Assembly: GCA_947493035.1 (NCBI GenBank) | Contig: CANLOW010000001.1 | Coordinates: 744,001-808,000, forward strand | Length of the DNA stretch: 64,000 nt | Reading direction: 5' to 3' | Origin: an uncultured Aquimarina sp. | GTDB taxonomy: Bacteria; Bacteroidota; Bacteroidia; Flavobacteriales; Flavobacteriaceae | Part shown: in pieces, positions 36,924-46,323 of the stretch | Numbering within the stretch: the first letter of the stretch is position 1 | Layout of the letters: every line of letters starts with the position of its first letter | The notes under the pieces: generated by a model | Databases searched by the model: none | What the model saw: the letters and a program-made list of their open reading frames with translations, nothing else | Told to the model about the DNA's origin: nothing | Translations under genes and position numbers: made by a program

Positions 36924-37127
36924 CTAGCCTCCTTGCGTTGCTTGTATTATGGTAATCGCATCATTTTCATTTAGCATAGTACTATTCCAAACGCTTTTTG
37001 TGATAATTTCATTGTTTATAGCAACAGCAATACCATCAAGCGAAATTTCTAACTTTTGTAACAATGTTTCTAAATTACTATTGTTAGAGATTTCTTTTGT
37101 TTCATGATTTACTTCAATTTGAATCAT
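36924..37127 (-). CDS. thiS: Sulfur carrier protein ThiS
   Basis: 67 aa, beta-grasp fold. The chain ends in QATQGG: the C-terminal Gly-Gly is adenylated and then thiocarboxylated to carry sulfur to ThiG. ETLLQKLEISLDGIAVAINNEII is typical of the family. It is the first gene after the TPP riboswitch. The adenylating partner ThiF is not encoded in this operon or window. Confidence 0.95.
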   Translation of the reverse strand: MIQIEVNHETKEISNNSNLETLLQKLEISLDGIAVAINNEIITKSVWNSTMLNENDAITIIQATQGG

Positions 37128-37173
37128 AGTCTTGATAATTTACAAGATAAAAGAAGTTACGGATTGTAGAGGT

Positions 37174-37211
37174 TTCTCAAAAGGAGAAATAAAAGAAGGC
37201 TTGTTTGAGAA
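37174..37211 (-). promoter_or_regulatory. Candidate expression platform of the thi riboswitch
   Basis: TTCTCAAA (37174-37181) and TTTGAGAA (37204-37211) can form an 8-bp stem directly downstream of the aptamer in the transcript. No T-tract follows, so control of translation of thiS or an anti-anti-type switch is more likely than simple termination. Confidence 0.45.
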
Positions 37212-37297
37212 GCTAACTTTTCCCTACGTCGGTACCAACCGCATCAGGTTCAAAGGGTAATTCTCAGTCCAAAACAAGGACACCCCTAAAGTTCACA
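37208..37297 (-). promoter_or_regulatory. TPP riboswitch (THI element)
   Basis: Read on the minus strand it has the conserved aptamer blocks in order: TTAGGGGTGTCC, CTGAGAA, TTACCCTTTGAACCTGATGC, GGTTGGTACC and GACGTAGGGAAA. These form the pyrimidine- and diphosphate-sensing arms of the thiamine diphosphate aptamer. It lies upstream of thiS and thiC and should shut the operon down when thiamine diphosphate is plentiful. Confidence 0.97.
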
Positions 37298-37305
37298 CAA
37301 AAATA
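37298..37305 (-). promoter_or_regulatory. -7 element of the thi operon
   Basis: The minus strand reads TATTTTTG, a match to TAnnTTTG, just before the TPP aptamer. Transcription would start about at 37293, exactly where the aptamer begins. Confidence 0.65.
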
Positions 37306-37449
37306 CATTAAAAATGCTAGAAGAACTTTATTTTATTATCGATTAACATTTCATGAAATTTATTGTTGATTTTTAGCCTTTTATCGATCAATAAAAGCTT
37401 TTTATCATAAAAATTGTATATTTAAACGATAAACATTTCTAAAACTATA

Positions 37450-37854
37450 ATGGAGCTAACTCTTAGTATTCCAGCACTTTTGTTTCCTGCTATATCTTTA
37501 ACAATGCTGGCTTATAATGCTAGATACCTGGCAATAGCTGCGCTAATAAGACAACTACATAAGCAGTATACGGAGAAAGAAAATATGCGTATTATTCGGC
37601 AAATAAAACTGTTAAGGAAGCGTTTATATCTAATACGAAATATGCAGGCTGCGGCGATTTTAAGTTTTTTAGGGGCTGTTACAACTATGGGTCTATTGTA
37701 TATAAATGCCGGTTATTGGGCACATGTAGTTTTTGGTGTTAGTCTAGTTGCATTACTAATTTCCTTGGTGCTATCATTAGTTGAGGTACAGTTGTCTACA
37801 AAAGCACTAAGCCTTCAGTTGAGTAATGTGAAAGAACAAGAAATAAAAGCATAA
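37450..37854 (+). CDS. DUF2721 membrane protein
   Basis: 134 aa. Three hydrophobic segments: about 6-30, 71-90 and 94-114, with a basic, helical middle (IRQIKLLRKRLYLIRNMQAAA). This fits DUF2721, a small inner-membrane family of unknown role. It is only 2 nt upstream of a PAS histidine kinase gene, so the two are surely co-transcribed. The membrane protein could give the otherwise soluble kinase a membrane partner; that is inference. Confidence 0.82.
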   Translation: MELTLSIPALLFPAISLTMLAYNARYLAIAALIRQLHKQYTEKENMRIIRQIKLLRKRLYLIRNMQAAAILSFLGAVTTMGLLYINAGYWAHVVFGVSLVALLISLVLSLVEVQLSTKALSLQLSNVKEQEIKA

Positions 37855-37856
37855 TA

Positions 37857-39308
37857 ATGTTGGCGAACGAATTGTTTGAAAATACACTTAAAAAGTTCAA
37901 TATCGGATTTTGGGAATTAGGAAGCTTATTACCTTCAGATTCTTGGTCTAAAGGATTTATTAAGAATTTAGGATATAAGAAAAAAGAAATAGAGCCAAGT
38001 TTGAATTGGTTTCTTCAGTATGTCATAAAAAATGAGGATGCGGAGTTTTTTGAAAAAAATTATCAAAATTACAAGCATAGCGAACTTAGTTTTAGACAGA
38101 AAATAAAATTGAAAAATGCCGATGGTGTTTACTTGAAGTTTGTTGCATATACTGTTGAAGAGTCTTTGGTTAATATAAAGTCTGATACTAAACTTATATT
38201 TTTTCAGCCCTTAAGTACTGAAGAATTTAGTGATGAAATAGAGTTTCATTATCATGAAACGGCTATGATGTCACATACAGGAAGTTGGTTTATAGATTTT
38301 AAAAAGAAAAAGACATATTGGGATCCTGAAGCTAAGCGTATTCTAGGGTACCCTTCGGATTACAGTCCTTCATTAAAAAATTCTAAAAAGTATTTTTCGA
38401 AACAGAATCTACAGACAGCATCAGATTTATTTTTAACCTGTACTACTACAGGAAAAGCTTTTAGTGAGGAGCTTCAAATGAATAATTTCCAGGGAAAATC
38501 TATGTGGATTCGTTGTATTGGAAAACCTGTTTATGGCTCATCAAATACTATTATTGGGTTAAAGGGAGTTTTTCAAAATATAGATGAAATTAAACGTAGA
38601 GAACTTACGTTGCAGAAATCTGTGAATATTATTGCTTCACAGAATAACCGTTTATTCAATTTTGCACATATTGTTTCTCATAATTTAAGGTCTCACTCTA
38701 GTAATTTGAGCTTATTGGTACAGTTAATTGAAAGTATTGACGATGCTTCCGAAAAATTAGAGCTAGTAGGAGAAGTCAAAAATATTAGTAAAAACTTAAG
38801 TACTACTATAGAGCATCTCAATGAAATTGTAACAATTCATGCGAATAAGAAGCAGAAAAGAAAAAATGTCAATTTCAAAGAGACTTTAGTATTGGTAATG
38901 TCTTCTATTCGTAATATCATTACTAGTGGTAATGCAGAAGTTCATCATAATTTTGATGCTCTTTCGGAAGTGCGTTTTGTGCCAGCTTATATGGAAAGTA
39001 TTTTATTGAATTTACTAACTAATGCCATAAAATACAAACACCCTGATCGTGATGCAAAGATTCATTTTGAGTCAGGAATTACCGAAGAGGGGAAGGGGTT
39101 TCTTAAGATTTCTGATAATGGACAAGGTATAGATATGGAGAAATTTGGGGATAAGGTTTTTGGCATGTACAAAACATTTCATCATAATACCGATGCGGTT
39201 GGTATAGGTTTATTTATAACTAAGAACCAAATTGAATCTCAAAACGGAAGTATCGAAGTTGAAAGTGAAGTAGGGGTTGGTACTACTTTTACAATAGGTT
39301 TTCATTAG
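37857..39308 (+). CDS. PAS-domain histidine kinase
   Basis: 483 aa without membrane segments. One degenerate PAS-like region lies in the first ~120 residues. A clearer PAS domain is at about 130-250 (MMSHTGSWFIDFKKKKTYWDPEAKRILGY, with the PAC block IGLKGVFQNIDEIKRRE). The phospho-acceptor is H275 in IVSHNLRSHSSNL. A HATPase_c domain follows, with N box NLLTNAIKYKHPD and G boxes SDNGQGIDMEKFG and VGIGLFITKNQIESQNGSIEVES. No response regulator gene is adjacent. The HNLR-type H box is common in flavobacterial orphan kinases. Confidence 0.92.
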   Translation: MLANELFENTLKKFNIGFWELGSLLPSDSWSKGFIKNLGYKKKEIEPSLNWFLQYVIKNEDAEFFEKNYQNYKHSELSFRQKIKLKNADGVYLKFVAYTVEESLVNIKSDTKLIFFQPLSTEEFSDEIEFHYHETAMMSHTGSWFIDFKKKKTYWDPEAKRILGYPSDYSPSLKNSKKYFSKQNLQTASDLFLTCTTTGKAFSEELQMNNFQGKSMWIRCIGKPVYGSSNTIIGLKGVFQNIDEIKRRELTLQKSVNIIASQNNRLFNFAHIVSHNLRSHSSNLSLLVQLIESIDDASEKLELVGEVKNISKNLSTTIEHLNEIVTIHANKKQKRKNVNFKETLVLVMSSIRNIITSGNAEVHHNFDALSEVRFVPAYMESILLNLLTNAIKYKHPDRDAKIHFESGITEEGKGFLKISDNGQGIDMEKFGDKVFGMYKTFHHNTDAVGIGLFITKNQIESQNGSIEVESEVGVGTTFTIGFH

Positions 39309-39350
39309 CAGTTAATCTAGGTTTAGTAATCTATATTTTTGTAACGTATT

Positions 39351-39399
39351 ATACCTATTCTACCATAAAATAGATTGAATTTTATGGTAGAATAAGTAT
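39351..39399. repeat. 21-bp near-perfect inverted repeat between convergent genes
   Basis: The arms 39351-39371 and 39379-39399 match at 20 of 21 positions around a 7-nt loop. It is centred between the kinase stop (39308) and the T9SS gene stop (39410). Neither strand has a strong T-tract after the stem, so it is an atypical bidirectional terminator or mRNA-end stabiliser. Confidence 0.7.
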
Positions 39400-39409
39400 G
39401 TTTATTAAA

Positions 39410-42400
39410 TTATTTAATTACTAATTTTCCTTGATAGCTTTTACCTTCGTTTGTTTGAATAACATATGGGTAAACACCAGAAGTGAGTGCATTCGGGTAA
39501 AATATAGCTTCTTTATTAGAAACGTTCATTTCTTCAATTTGAACTATTTTACCCTTCAAATCGTAAATGCGAATTAAAATAGTGTTTTCATCTGTTGGAA
39601 TAGTGAAAATTGTTTTCACTGTAAACGGGTTAGGGTAATTTTTGAAATTAACAGCATTGCTTTCAGGTATTTCTAATAGTACTTCATCTGCTACTGCTAT
39701 GTCCTCATCATTTTCGTCTACGATAATTATTACATCCTTATTTTCTACGATTTTCACGTTTCTAACTTCAAAATCAAAACTTTCAAAGTTGCTGTAGTCT
39801 CCTTGGATAGAGAATACTAAACTTTTTAACTTATCAATAGATCTAGAATTCCCTTGATTATCTTTAAATTCCGAAAAATTAATCGTTACTTTTTGTAAGC
39901 TATCGACAGTAACTTTATGTCTTAATCGGTTGTCCCATTGAATTAGATGCTCGTCTACAGCAATTACTTCCACAGGAATATTAGATTTTATTTCAAATTC
40001 GATTCCCTCGTAAGATGTTGAAGAAAAAGCTAAATCTCCTGCTAGAATATTTCTAAAAACATTAATCGTTCCTTTTACATCCCCTTGTAGTTTTACGTCT
40101 CTTTCGATATTATATCCAGAGGGAGCTATTACGGCTTTGCTATTATTGATTTCGAAATTAGAAACCAATACATTTTCTTCTTCATAATCAATACCCCAAG
40201 GGCCGTCAGCTAAATATAAAGCATCTTCAGTGCTAGATTTTGGAGTTGTAATTGATAGTCCAATATCAAAAATTCCACCTACAGGGATAGTAATTTTTTC
40301 TTCTTTATCTCCTGTTAGAGCAAGTTGTCTATTGAATTTTGTTTCATAGGATAACTCTGTTTTTCTAATATTACTTTTAAAGTTGAATGCTTTAGTTCCT
40401 GTACGATTTATAATATCCAGTACTAGGTTTCCATTTTTATAGTGCCCACTTTTTACAAATACTTCAGGCACGTTTTCTATGGGAGAAAGACGTGTTAAAG
40501 TTCTATTTTTAGTAAAACGATCTAAAATAGTATTAGCAATATTAGCAACTTGTGTTACGGAACCGCCCCAAACTTGGAAGTTTCTAAAAGTGCCTTCAGG
40601 GTATTGCCCGATATTCCAATGACTATGAATTTCATTTTGAAATTCTCCTTCTTTAATTGAGAAAGTAAGTGCATGCTCAACTTCACCCGTAGCACGTTGA
40701 ATTTTAGTTTTAATGATTTTGTAACCACGAATATCTGTAGTGCGTATATCTAGTAATTTTGAGCCATTAAGACGATCGCAAATTGTTTTAGAATGGTCAT
40801 AAACACCCGCAGTGGTTTTTGTTGCAAATGCTGCAGCAATTCTTGCACTGCCTTCATAATAATCAATAGCAAATATTTCTTCAGCATTAGTGATCCCTAT
40901 TAGGTCTTCTGGGCTAGATATAAAAGCTACTTCAGATCCTAAAACTCCTGAATCAGGAAAATATGATCCTAATTCGACAGTTCCATTTGTTGATGCGTCA
41001 TAAAACGAAGCAGAAAATGTTTGTTGTAATGATTTACTGCCTCTGCGTGTATTATATTTTGTTCTATTAAAATTTCTCTTAGCTATAAGTTTGGCCAAAT
41101 CGCCATTGCTTTCTAATCCGCCATCATTTCCTGAGGTTACATTAGTGGAAGTTTCAATTGAAATAATATTGCCTTTATTTAGGGCACTACTCGGTGTAGT
41201 ACTAATATAAAATATGGCATTATTAAAATCGTTATCACTATTGTAGTCTCTTCTAATGTCTTCGAATCCCAAAATGATTCTTTCGGTTTCAATATCAGAT
41301 ATCAATACATTATGAGGACGTAAATCTGCATTTGATTCTGGGTTAAAATCTGGATTAGAAAATAAAGACCATTTACCAGCGTTTATGCAATTTTCTGACC
41401 AGGCATCTGCAATTAGTACCCATCCAATTCCTGTATCAGGAGGGAATGTTCCTAAGCTTACCTTGTTGCCAGGCTCCAAACCTCCTCCACTTCCTTTTTG
41501 TGAAACATTAGGAAGTATAATAGTGATGTCTTCTGGTTGTGGAGCTTTTTGAAGGGGCTCATTTATATTGTAAGTGTAATATCCTAACGTGTTTTTATAA
41601 CTAGCTCCTTCTGAAACAAAAGTGACAAACACTTCCCCTTCTTCATCTATTTTAATGTCAGAATCATATCCGGAAGATATATAATGAGGATTGTAGTCGG
41701 GTACAGGGTAAAATTCAGGTAGTGCATTATTAACTCGATCAAGAAATTCAGGTGTAATTTCATCATTTTCGATTAAATTTAATGGAGTTCCTTCTGCATT
41801 AAATTCAGATAAGTAGTTGTATCGATTGCAAATAGGGGTTACAGGGAAACTCTCTGGGGTTTGATTTCTATTTGTAGCATCGAAGGTGCTTCTATTGATA
41901 TCGAAAGCATCATCTAGTCCATCTTGATCTTCATCATTTCCAGAGGCAGTAGTTTCTGCATTTCCATCACCGTCTATATCATAAGCCTCAATTGTATCTA
42001 AAATACCATCGTTATTCGAGTCGATATCTTGAAAATCAGGACTATCTATACCATCAGTATTTATATTTCCAGAAGGAAAGCCTCCGAAATCAGTATCAAA
42101 GACATCATCGATACCATCTTGATCATTGTCTATTCCTGATGGGCTTGAAAAATCATTTGCTGGTTGCCCTTCAACTAAATCAATAATGCCATCCTCATCA
42201 GCATCTATGTCATATACATCATAAATACCATCATTATCTGTATCAATAGGGATTACAGTATTCGTAGGTTCGCTATCATAAATTCCATCTTGATTCGTGT
42301 CGAGGTTTCCTATTCCAGCTTCGACAATATCATAAATTCCGTCTCCATCAGCGTCTAAATCATAGAAATTAGGGATTCCATCTCCATCAGCATCAAAGGC

Positions 42401-43360
42401 ATCCTGCACAACATTATCTCCATTTCCGCTAATATCGTTGTCTAAATAATTAAATAAACCATCTCCATCTCCATCTCCATAGGGATCTAAACCCCCACAT
42501 TCTATGATGTTAGAGATACCATCGCCGTCGGTATCATTATCCAAAGCATCTAAAATTCCATCTTGATCTTTATCTAAAGGAGAAGCTCCAAGTGCACATT
42601 TGAATCCGTCGTTAGAATTTGTGATTTCTGTAAGGTTTAACAAAGTAGCTACTGGATTGTTCGATTTGTAATCATCAATTACGTAGATGCCCCCTTTATT
42701 GTCTGATAGATATAAGCGTTGGTCACTATCGGCATAAGCAGCACCAAAAGTACTACTAGGAAGTCCTGCTACTGGTGCGCTAGAAAAAGTAGGTGTTCCT
42801 GTAGAGATATCCCAGCGATATAGTCGGCCGCGACTACCTCCGTAAAACACATTATTTACTAAAGTAATGTCAGCACAAGTGCTAGGAGCCTTTACATTTG
42901 TTGTTATGATTTCAAAAGTAGGAGAAATAGTACCGTCATAATTGGCAAGGTTAGTGACCTTATGGAAGGTTTCTTTGTTACCGTTTTGAAAAACCCATAA
43001 GTTTCCTTCTAAATCTACATCTGCAGCATATCCTCCACCAAAAGCGATACCGTTATTAGCTAGAACGCTCCCTAGGTTTTGGATGCCATCTTTACCAATA
43101 CGTAATAAATTATTGGTGCTACTTTCAATAGCATACATATAATTGTCAACTACATTATATCCACCAGCGTTATAGCTTCTATGGTGTTGATGTAAAGGTT
43201 TTGAATAACCTCCGGTGATGGGGTTGTAGGATTTTAAAACGCCTGAAATTACTTGGTAAAATTTACCGTCGTTACAATCAAATGATGTTTGAGCGCTAAG
43301 CGAAGTTTGCGATAATAATATCGCAAAGATGAGTATGGATATAGATAAAGGTCTTTTCAT
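39410..43360 (-). CDS. Large secreted protein with calcium-binding repeats, DUF4114 region and T9SS tail
   Basis: 1316 aa. A signal peptide ends at SLSAQ (about residue 23). Residues about 25-255 look like a repeated-blade domain (KFYQVISGVLKSYNP and similar). About 257-495 is a series of D-x-D-x-D-G thrombospondin-type-3-like calcium repeats (DKDQDGILDALDNDTDGDGI and many more). A DUF4114-like domain lies near 640-730 (IGWVLIADAW, then IILGFEDIRRD). Beta-rich regions follow, and the last ~80 residues are a type A T9SS sorting domain (NYPNPFTVKTIFTI to GKLVIK). It should be exported by T9SS and anchored at or released from the surface. Ligand or substrate unknown. Confidence 0.9.
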   Translation of the reverse strand: MKRPLSISILIFAILLSQTSLSAQTSFDCNDGKFYQVISGVLKSYNPITGGYSKPLHQHHRSYNAGGYNVVDNYMYAIESSTNNLLRIGKDGIQNLGSVLANNGIAFGGGYAADVDLEGNLWVFQNGNKETFHKVTNLANYDGTISPTFEIITTNVKAPSTCADITLVNNVFYGGSRGRLYRWDISTGTPTFSSAPVAGLPSSTFGAAYADSDQRLYLSDNKGGIYVIDDYKSNNPVATLLNLTEITNSNDGFKCALGASPLDKDQDGILDALDNDTDGDGISNIIECGGLDPYGDGDGDGLFNYLDNDISGNGDNVVQDAFDADGDGIPNFYDLDADGDGIYDIVEAGIGNLDTNQDGIYDSEPTNTVIPIDTDNDGIYDVYDIDADEDGIIDLVEGQPANDFSSPSGIDNDQDGIDDVFDTDFGGFPSGNINTDGIDSPDFQDIDSNNDGILDTIEAYDIDGDGNAETTASGNDEDQDGLDDAFDINRSTFDATNRNQTPESFPVTPICNRYNYLSEFNAEGTPLNLIENDEITPEFLDRVNNALPEFYPVPDYNPHYISSGYDSDIKIDEEGEVFVTFVSEGASYKNTLGYYTYNINEPLQKAPQPEDITIILPNVSQKGSGGGLEPGNKVSLGTFPPDTGIGWVLIADAWSENCINAGKWSLFSNPDFNPESNADLRPHNVLISDIETERIILGFEDIRRDYNSDNDFNNAIFYISTTPSSALNKGNIISIETSTNVTSGNDGGLESNGDLAKLIAKRNFNRTKYNTRRGSKSLQQTFSASFYDASTNGTVELGSYFPDSGVLGSEVAFISSPEDLIGITNAEEIFAIDYYEGSARIAAAFATKTTAGVYDHSKTICDRLNGSKLLDIRTTDIRGYKIIKTKIQRATGEVEHALTFSIKEGEFQNEIHSHWNIGQYPEGTFRNFQVWGGSVTQVANIANTILDRFTKNRTLTRLSPIENVPEVFVKSGHYKNGNLVLDIINRTGTKAFNFKSNIRKTELSYETKFNRQLALTGDKEEKITIPVGGIFDIGLSITTPKSSTEDALYLADGPWGIDYEEENVLVSNFEINNSKAVIAPSGYNIERDVKLQGDVKGTINVFRNILAGDLAFSSTSYEGIEFEIKSNIPVEVIAVDEHLIQWDNRLRHKVTVDSLQKVTINFSEFKDNQGNSRSIDKLKSLVFSIQGDYSNFESFDFEVRNVKIVENKDVIIIVDENDEDIAVADEVLLEIPESNAVNFKNYPNPFTVKTIFTIPTDENTILIRIYDLKGKIVQIEEMNVSNKEAIFYPNALTSGVYPYVIQTNEGKSYQGKLVIK
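41870..42595 (-). repeat. Coding repeats of thrombospondin-type-3 calcium motifs
   Basis: Within the T9SS gene this stretch encodes about ten to twelve diverged DxDxDG units. In DNA it shows as recurrent ATCxCCATC and TCATCxxxATC words. This is protein-repeat structure, not a mobile element. Confidence 0.8.
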
Positions 43361-43484
43361 GACGTAAACTTTTGATTTCTACTCAAATTTACTTTCAGAA
43401 AAGACCTTTACTTTGTGTTCTTCGACGAATCGACATTTTGTGTCGGTCGTTGACTTATAGTGAATTAATACAGGGATATATATT

Positions 43485-43519
43485 AAAAAAGGTGCTTGTA
43501 TTTAGTACAAGCACCTTTT
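43485..43519 (-). terminator. Intrinsic terminator of the acpP-pyk gene cluster
   Basis: AAAAGGTGCTTGTA (43487-43500) pairs perfectly with 43506-43519 around a 5-nt loop, and six Ts follow on the minus strand. It is 22 nt beyond the pyk stop. Confidence 0.92.
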
Positions 43520-43540
43520 GGTATTCAGAAATTCAATTTC

Positions 43541-44977
43541 TTATAATTGAGAAATTCTCATTGTATTTACATTTCCTTTCTCTTCGATTGGAGTAGAAAT
43601 TAAGTTGATGATACGATCACCAGTTTCAACGTAACCTTTTTCGATAGCATCTGCATTAACTTCGTCAAACATTTGGTCTACATTGTCAGCTTCGTTATAA
43701 TAGAAAGCTTTTACACCCCAAAGTAAGTTTAATTGAGCTAAAATACGCTTGTCACTACAGTATACTAAGATATGTGATTGTGGACGCCAAGCAGAAACTT
43801 GGTATGCTGTATATCCAGAATTTGTAATTGTAGAAATAGCGTCAGCTTTAATGTCATTTGCTGCGTTTGCTGCATGATAACAAATCGAATCGGTTACGAA
43901 ACGGTTTGTAGCATCATTAGGAGCAGTCTTAGGAACATTGATCAAAGGAGAGTTTTCAACGCTACGGATAATTCTTCTCATAGTTTGAATTACTTCAACT
44001 GGGTATTTTCCAACAGAAGTTTCACCAGAAAGCATTACAGCATCAGCACCATCCATAACAGAGTTTCCAACATCATTTACTTCTGCACGTGTAGGAGTTA
44101 AACTGTCGATCATTGTTTCCATCATTTGAGTAGCAATAATAACAGGCTTACGAGCTAATTTAGCTTTGCGCACTAATTCTTTTTGTACTAATGGAACTTC
44201 TTCAGCAGGGATTTCAACACCAAGATCACCACGTGCTACCATCAATCCACCAGAAACTTCTACAATCTCGTCGATATTTGCAACACCTTCAGGTTTTTCG
44301 ATTTTAGAAATAATAGGAATTGGGAAATCACTATGCTTGCTAATCAATTCACGTAAGTCAGAAACATCTTTCGCATGACGAACAAAAGAAAGAGCGATCC
44401 AGTCTACATCCATTTCACATGCAAAAATAGCATCGTTGATGTCTTTTTCTGTCAATGCAGGAAGTGATATATCTGTATTAGGTAGATTTACACCTTTTTT
44501 AGATTTGAAAGGGCCTCCTTGTGTTACTTTGGCAACAACTTTGTCTTTGCCGTTTGTAGATACTACTTCGAAGTGTACTTTTCCATCGTCAACTAAAACA
44601 CGCTCTCCAGCTTTTACATCTTTAGGGAACTGTGTGTAGTTCATGTAGGCTTTTGTAGAATTACCAACAAAAGGCTCTCCAGTTTGGAAAGTAACCTCGT
44701 CACCCACATTTACAACAGTACCTTCTTCCATGACTCCTACACGAAGTTTTGGTCCTTGAAGATCTGCTAAGATAGCAGCATGGAAACCGTTCTTTTCGTT
44801 AGCTTCACGTATATACTGAATACGACGACGTACATCATCATATTCTGCATGTGAAAAGTTAATTCGGAATACATTTACCCCAGCAACAACTAGTTCGTTG
44901 ATTACTTCTGGGCTATCAGTTGCAGGTCCTAGGGTTGCAACGATTTTGGTTTTTTTACGTCCGCTTTTGATTGACAT
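43541..44977 (-). CDS. pyk: Pyruvate kinase
   Basis: 478 aa from the ATG at 44977; a TTG at 44986 is in frame but less likely. It makes pyruvate and ATP from phosphoenolpyruvate. The start TKIVATLGPATDSPE, FRINFSHAEYDD, the active-site block ISKIEKPEGVANIDEIVEVSGGLMVARGDLGVEI, and PVIIATQMMETMI are all present. The C-terminal allosteric domain is complete. The upstream IPExxxVDY gene ends 5 nt before this ATG. Confidence 0.97.
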   Translation of the reverse strand: MSIKSGRKKTKIVATLGPATDSPEVINELVVAGVNVFRINFSHAEYDDVRRRIQYIREANEKNGFHAAILADLQGPKLRVGVMEEGTVVNVGDEVTFQTGEPFVGNSTKAYMNYTQFPKDVKAGERVLVDDGKVHFEVVSTNGKDKVVAKVTQGGPFKSKKGVNLPNTDISLPALTEKDINDAIFACEMDVDWIALSFVRHAKDVSDLRELISKHSDFPIPIISKIEKPEGVANIDEIVEVSGGLMVARGDLGVEIPAEEVPLVQKELVRKAKLARKPVIIATQMMETMIDSLTPTRAEVNDVGNSVMDGADAVMLSGETSVGKYPVEVIQTMRRIIRSVENSPLINVPKTAPNDATNRFVTDSICYHAANAANDIKADAISTITNSGYTAYQVSAWRPQSHILVYCSDKRILAQLNLLWGVKAFYYNEADNVDQMFDEVNADAIEKGYVETGDRIINLISTPIEEKGNVNTMRISQL

Positions 44978-44982
44978 GGATA

Positions 44983-45477
44983 TCAAAAAATTAGATTATT
45001 CTTGTTTTTCAATCCCTCATAATCAATGTGCCTTACAGTGACTATTTTGGGTATTTCTTTTATTAAGGGAATCAAATGATCGAAATCACTTGATTCAAAT
45101 AAATCTGTTTCAATTTTGAAGAAATAATCAATAGATGATTCTTCAGGAATCAAATATTTTTCTTCAGTATTAATTAATGATGGTAAGCTAGCAAAAAGAT
45201 CTAATGTGATTTTATCACTATTGTGCCTTTTAATACTTACTTTATTTTCTATGAGGGTAAACCTGATATCCTCTTTTTCGTTATCAAACAAAAAAAAAGG
45301 AAAGTTTGCGGGCTCTCCATCCTTGTCATAAAACATCATATCGTTTTCAGATCGCTTTAAGCCAATATTTATAACTCGATTTAAGTGAAAAGCTAATTGA
45401 AAACTTTCCATATTTGAATATATACCTATTAAATAAATAGGGTCTAAGTCAAAATCATCGAGTACTTCTGTTGGCAA
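44983..45477 (-). CDS. IPExxxVDY family protein
   Basis: 164 aa, soluble. The name-giving motif appears as IPEESSIDYFFKIE (about 115-128), with Ile in the Val position. The start LDDFDLDPIYLIGIYSNMESFQLAFHLN is also typical. The family is restricted to Bacteroidota, always near pyk and rnc, and has no known function. It is tightly packed against pyk (5 nt to its preferred ATG) and 97 nt after rnc. Confidence 0.9.
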   Translation of the reverse strand: MPTEVLDDFDLDPIYLIGIYSNMESFQLAFHLNRVINIGLKRSENDMMFYDKDGEPANFPFFLFDNEKEDIRFTLIENKVSIKRHNSDKITLDLFASLPSLINTEEKYLIPEESSIDYFFKIETDLFESSDFDHLIPLIKEIPKIVTVRHIDYEGLKNKNNLIF

Positions 45478-45574
45478 AGTTGTCTTCTTGAAAACCGGTC
45501 GAAAGATACAAATAAAATATGCAGCTTGTTTGCTCTTAAAGAAAAGCTAAACTGGAAATAACGATTTCGAAATT

Positions 45575-46315
45575 TTAGTCAGTCATTTTTTGTTGAAATG
45601 CAAAAAAAGCACGTTTGGAGGCTTTTTCTTCTGCTTTTTTCTTAGAAGTAGCTCTTGCTTTTGCGACAACTTTATCATTGACCCAAAGTTTTACTGCAAA
45701 ATGACGGTATTCTTCTAGTCCAGTATCTTCGTAAACTTCATATTTAAAAGTATGCTTCTTCTTTTGAAACCACTCTATCAATAAACTCTTGTAGCTTATA
45801 ACTTGACTTTCTAAACTTTCAATATCGACATAAGGGGTGATAACGGTATCGAAAAGAAATTTCTCGCAATATTCATAACCTCGATCCAAATATATAGCGC
45901 CTATCAAGGCCTCAAATAGATTCCCATGAATATTGACGCCGAATTGTTCTTGAGGGATTTTAGTGCGAAGTTCAGAAGTTAAATTGAGATCTTTTCCTAA
46001 TTCATTTAAATGTTTTCTACTTACCACTTTTGATCTCATTTTAGTTAGGTATCCTTCGTTTCCTGAGGGAACTTCTTCAAATAAATAGGCAGCTATAACA
46101 GCCCCTAACACCGAATCTCCTAAAAACTCTAATCGTTCGTAGTGTAGGGGGTTACCGTGTTCGTCCTTTTTTCCGATGGAACGATGGGTGAAAGCAGTTT
46201 CGTAGAATGAAATATTTTTAGGCTTAAAACCTAAAGTATTTTGAATAAATAAAAAAAAATTCCCTTCCTGTTTTTTGCTAGGAAGGGAATTGAATATGTT
46301 TTTTAGAAAATCCAT
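45575..46315 (-). CDS. rnc: Ribonuclease III
   Basis: 246 aa. It cuts double-stranded RNA in rRNA and mRNA processing. The RNase III signature is HYERLEFLGDSVLGAVIAAYLFE (about 58-80), with the metal-binding acidic residues; a second acidic site is NLFEALIGAIYLDRGY (about 131-146). The C-terminal dsRNA-binding domain (about 171-243) ends ATSKKKAEEKASKRAFFAFQ. Gap of 8 nt to fabF. Confidence 0.96.
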   Translation of the reverse strand: MDFLKNIFNSLPSKKQEGNFFLFIQNTLGFKPKNISFYETAFTHRSIGKKDEHGNPLHYERLEFLGDSVLGAVIAAYLFEEVPSGNEGYLTKMRSKVVSRKHLNELGKDLNLTSELRTKIPQEQFGVNIHGNLFEALIGAIYLDRGYEYCEKFLFDTVITPYVDIESLESQVISYKSLLIEWFQKKKHTFKYEVYEDTGLEEYRHFAVKLWVNDKVVAKARATSKKKAEEKASKRAFFAFQQKMTD

Positions 46316-46323
46316 GTGGATTC

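Noticed and set aside
41870..42595. Possible CRISPR-like or tandem DNA repeat
   Set aside because: The periodicity is explained by protein DxDxDG calcium repeats in frame; units vary in length and there are no spacers.
43372..43596. Plus-strand frame across the pyk terminator
   Set aside because: It runs through a strong terminator and into antisense pyk.
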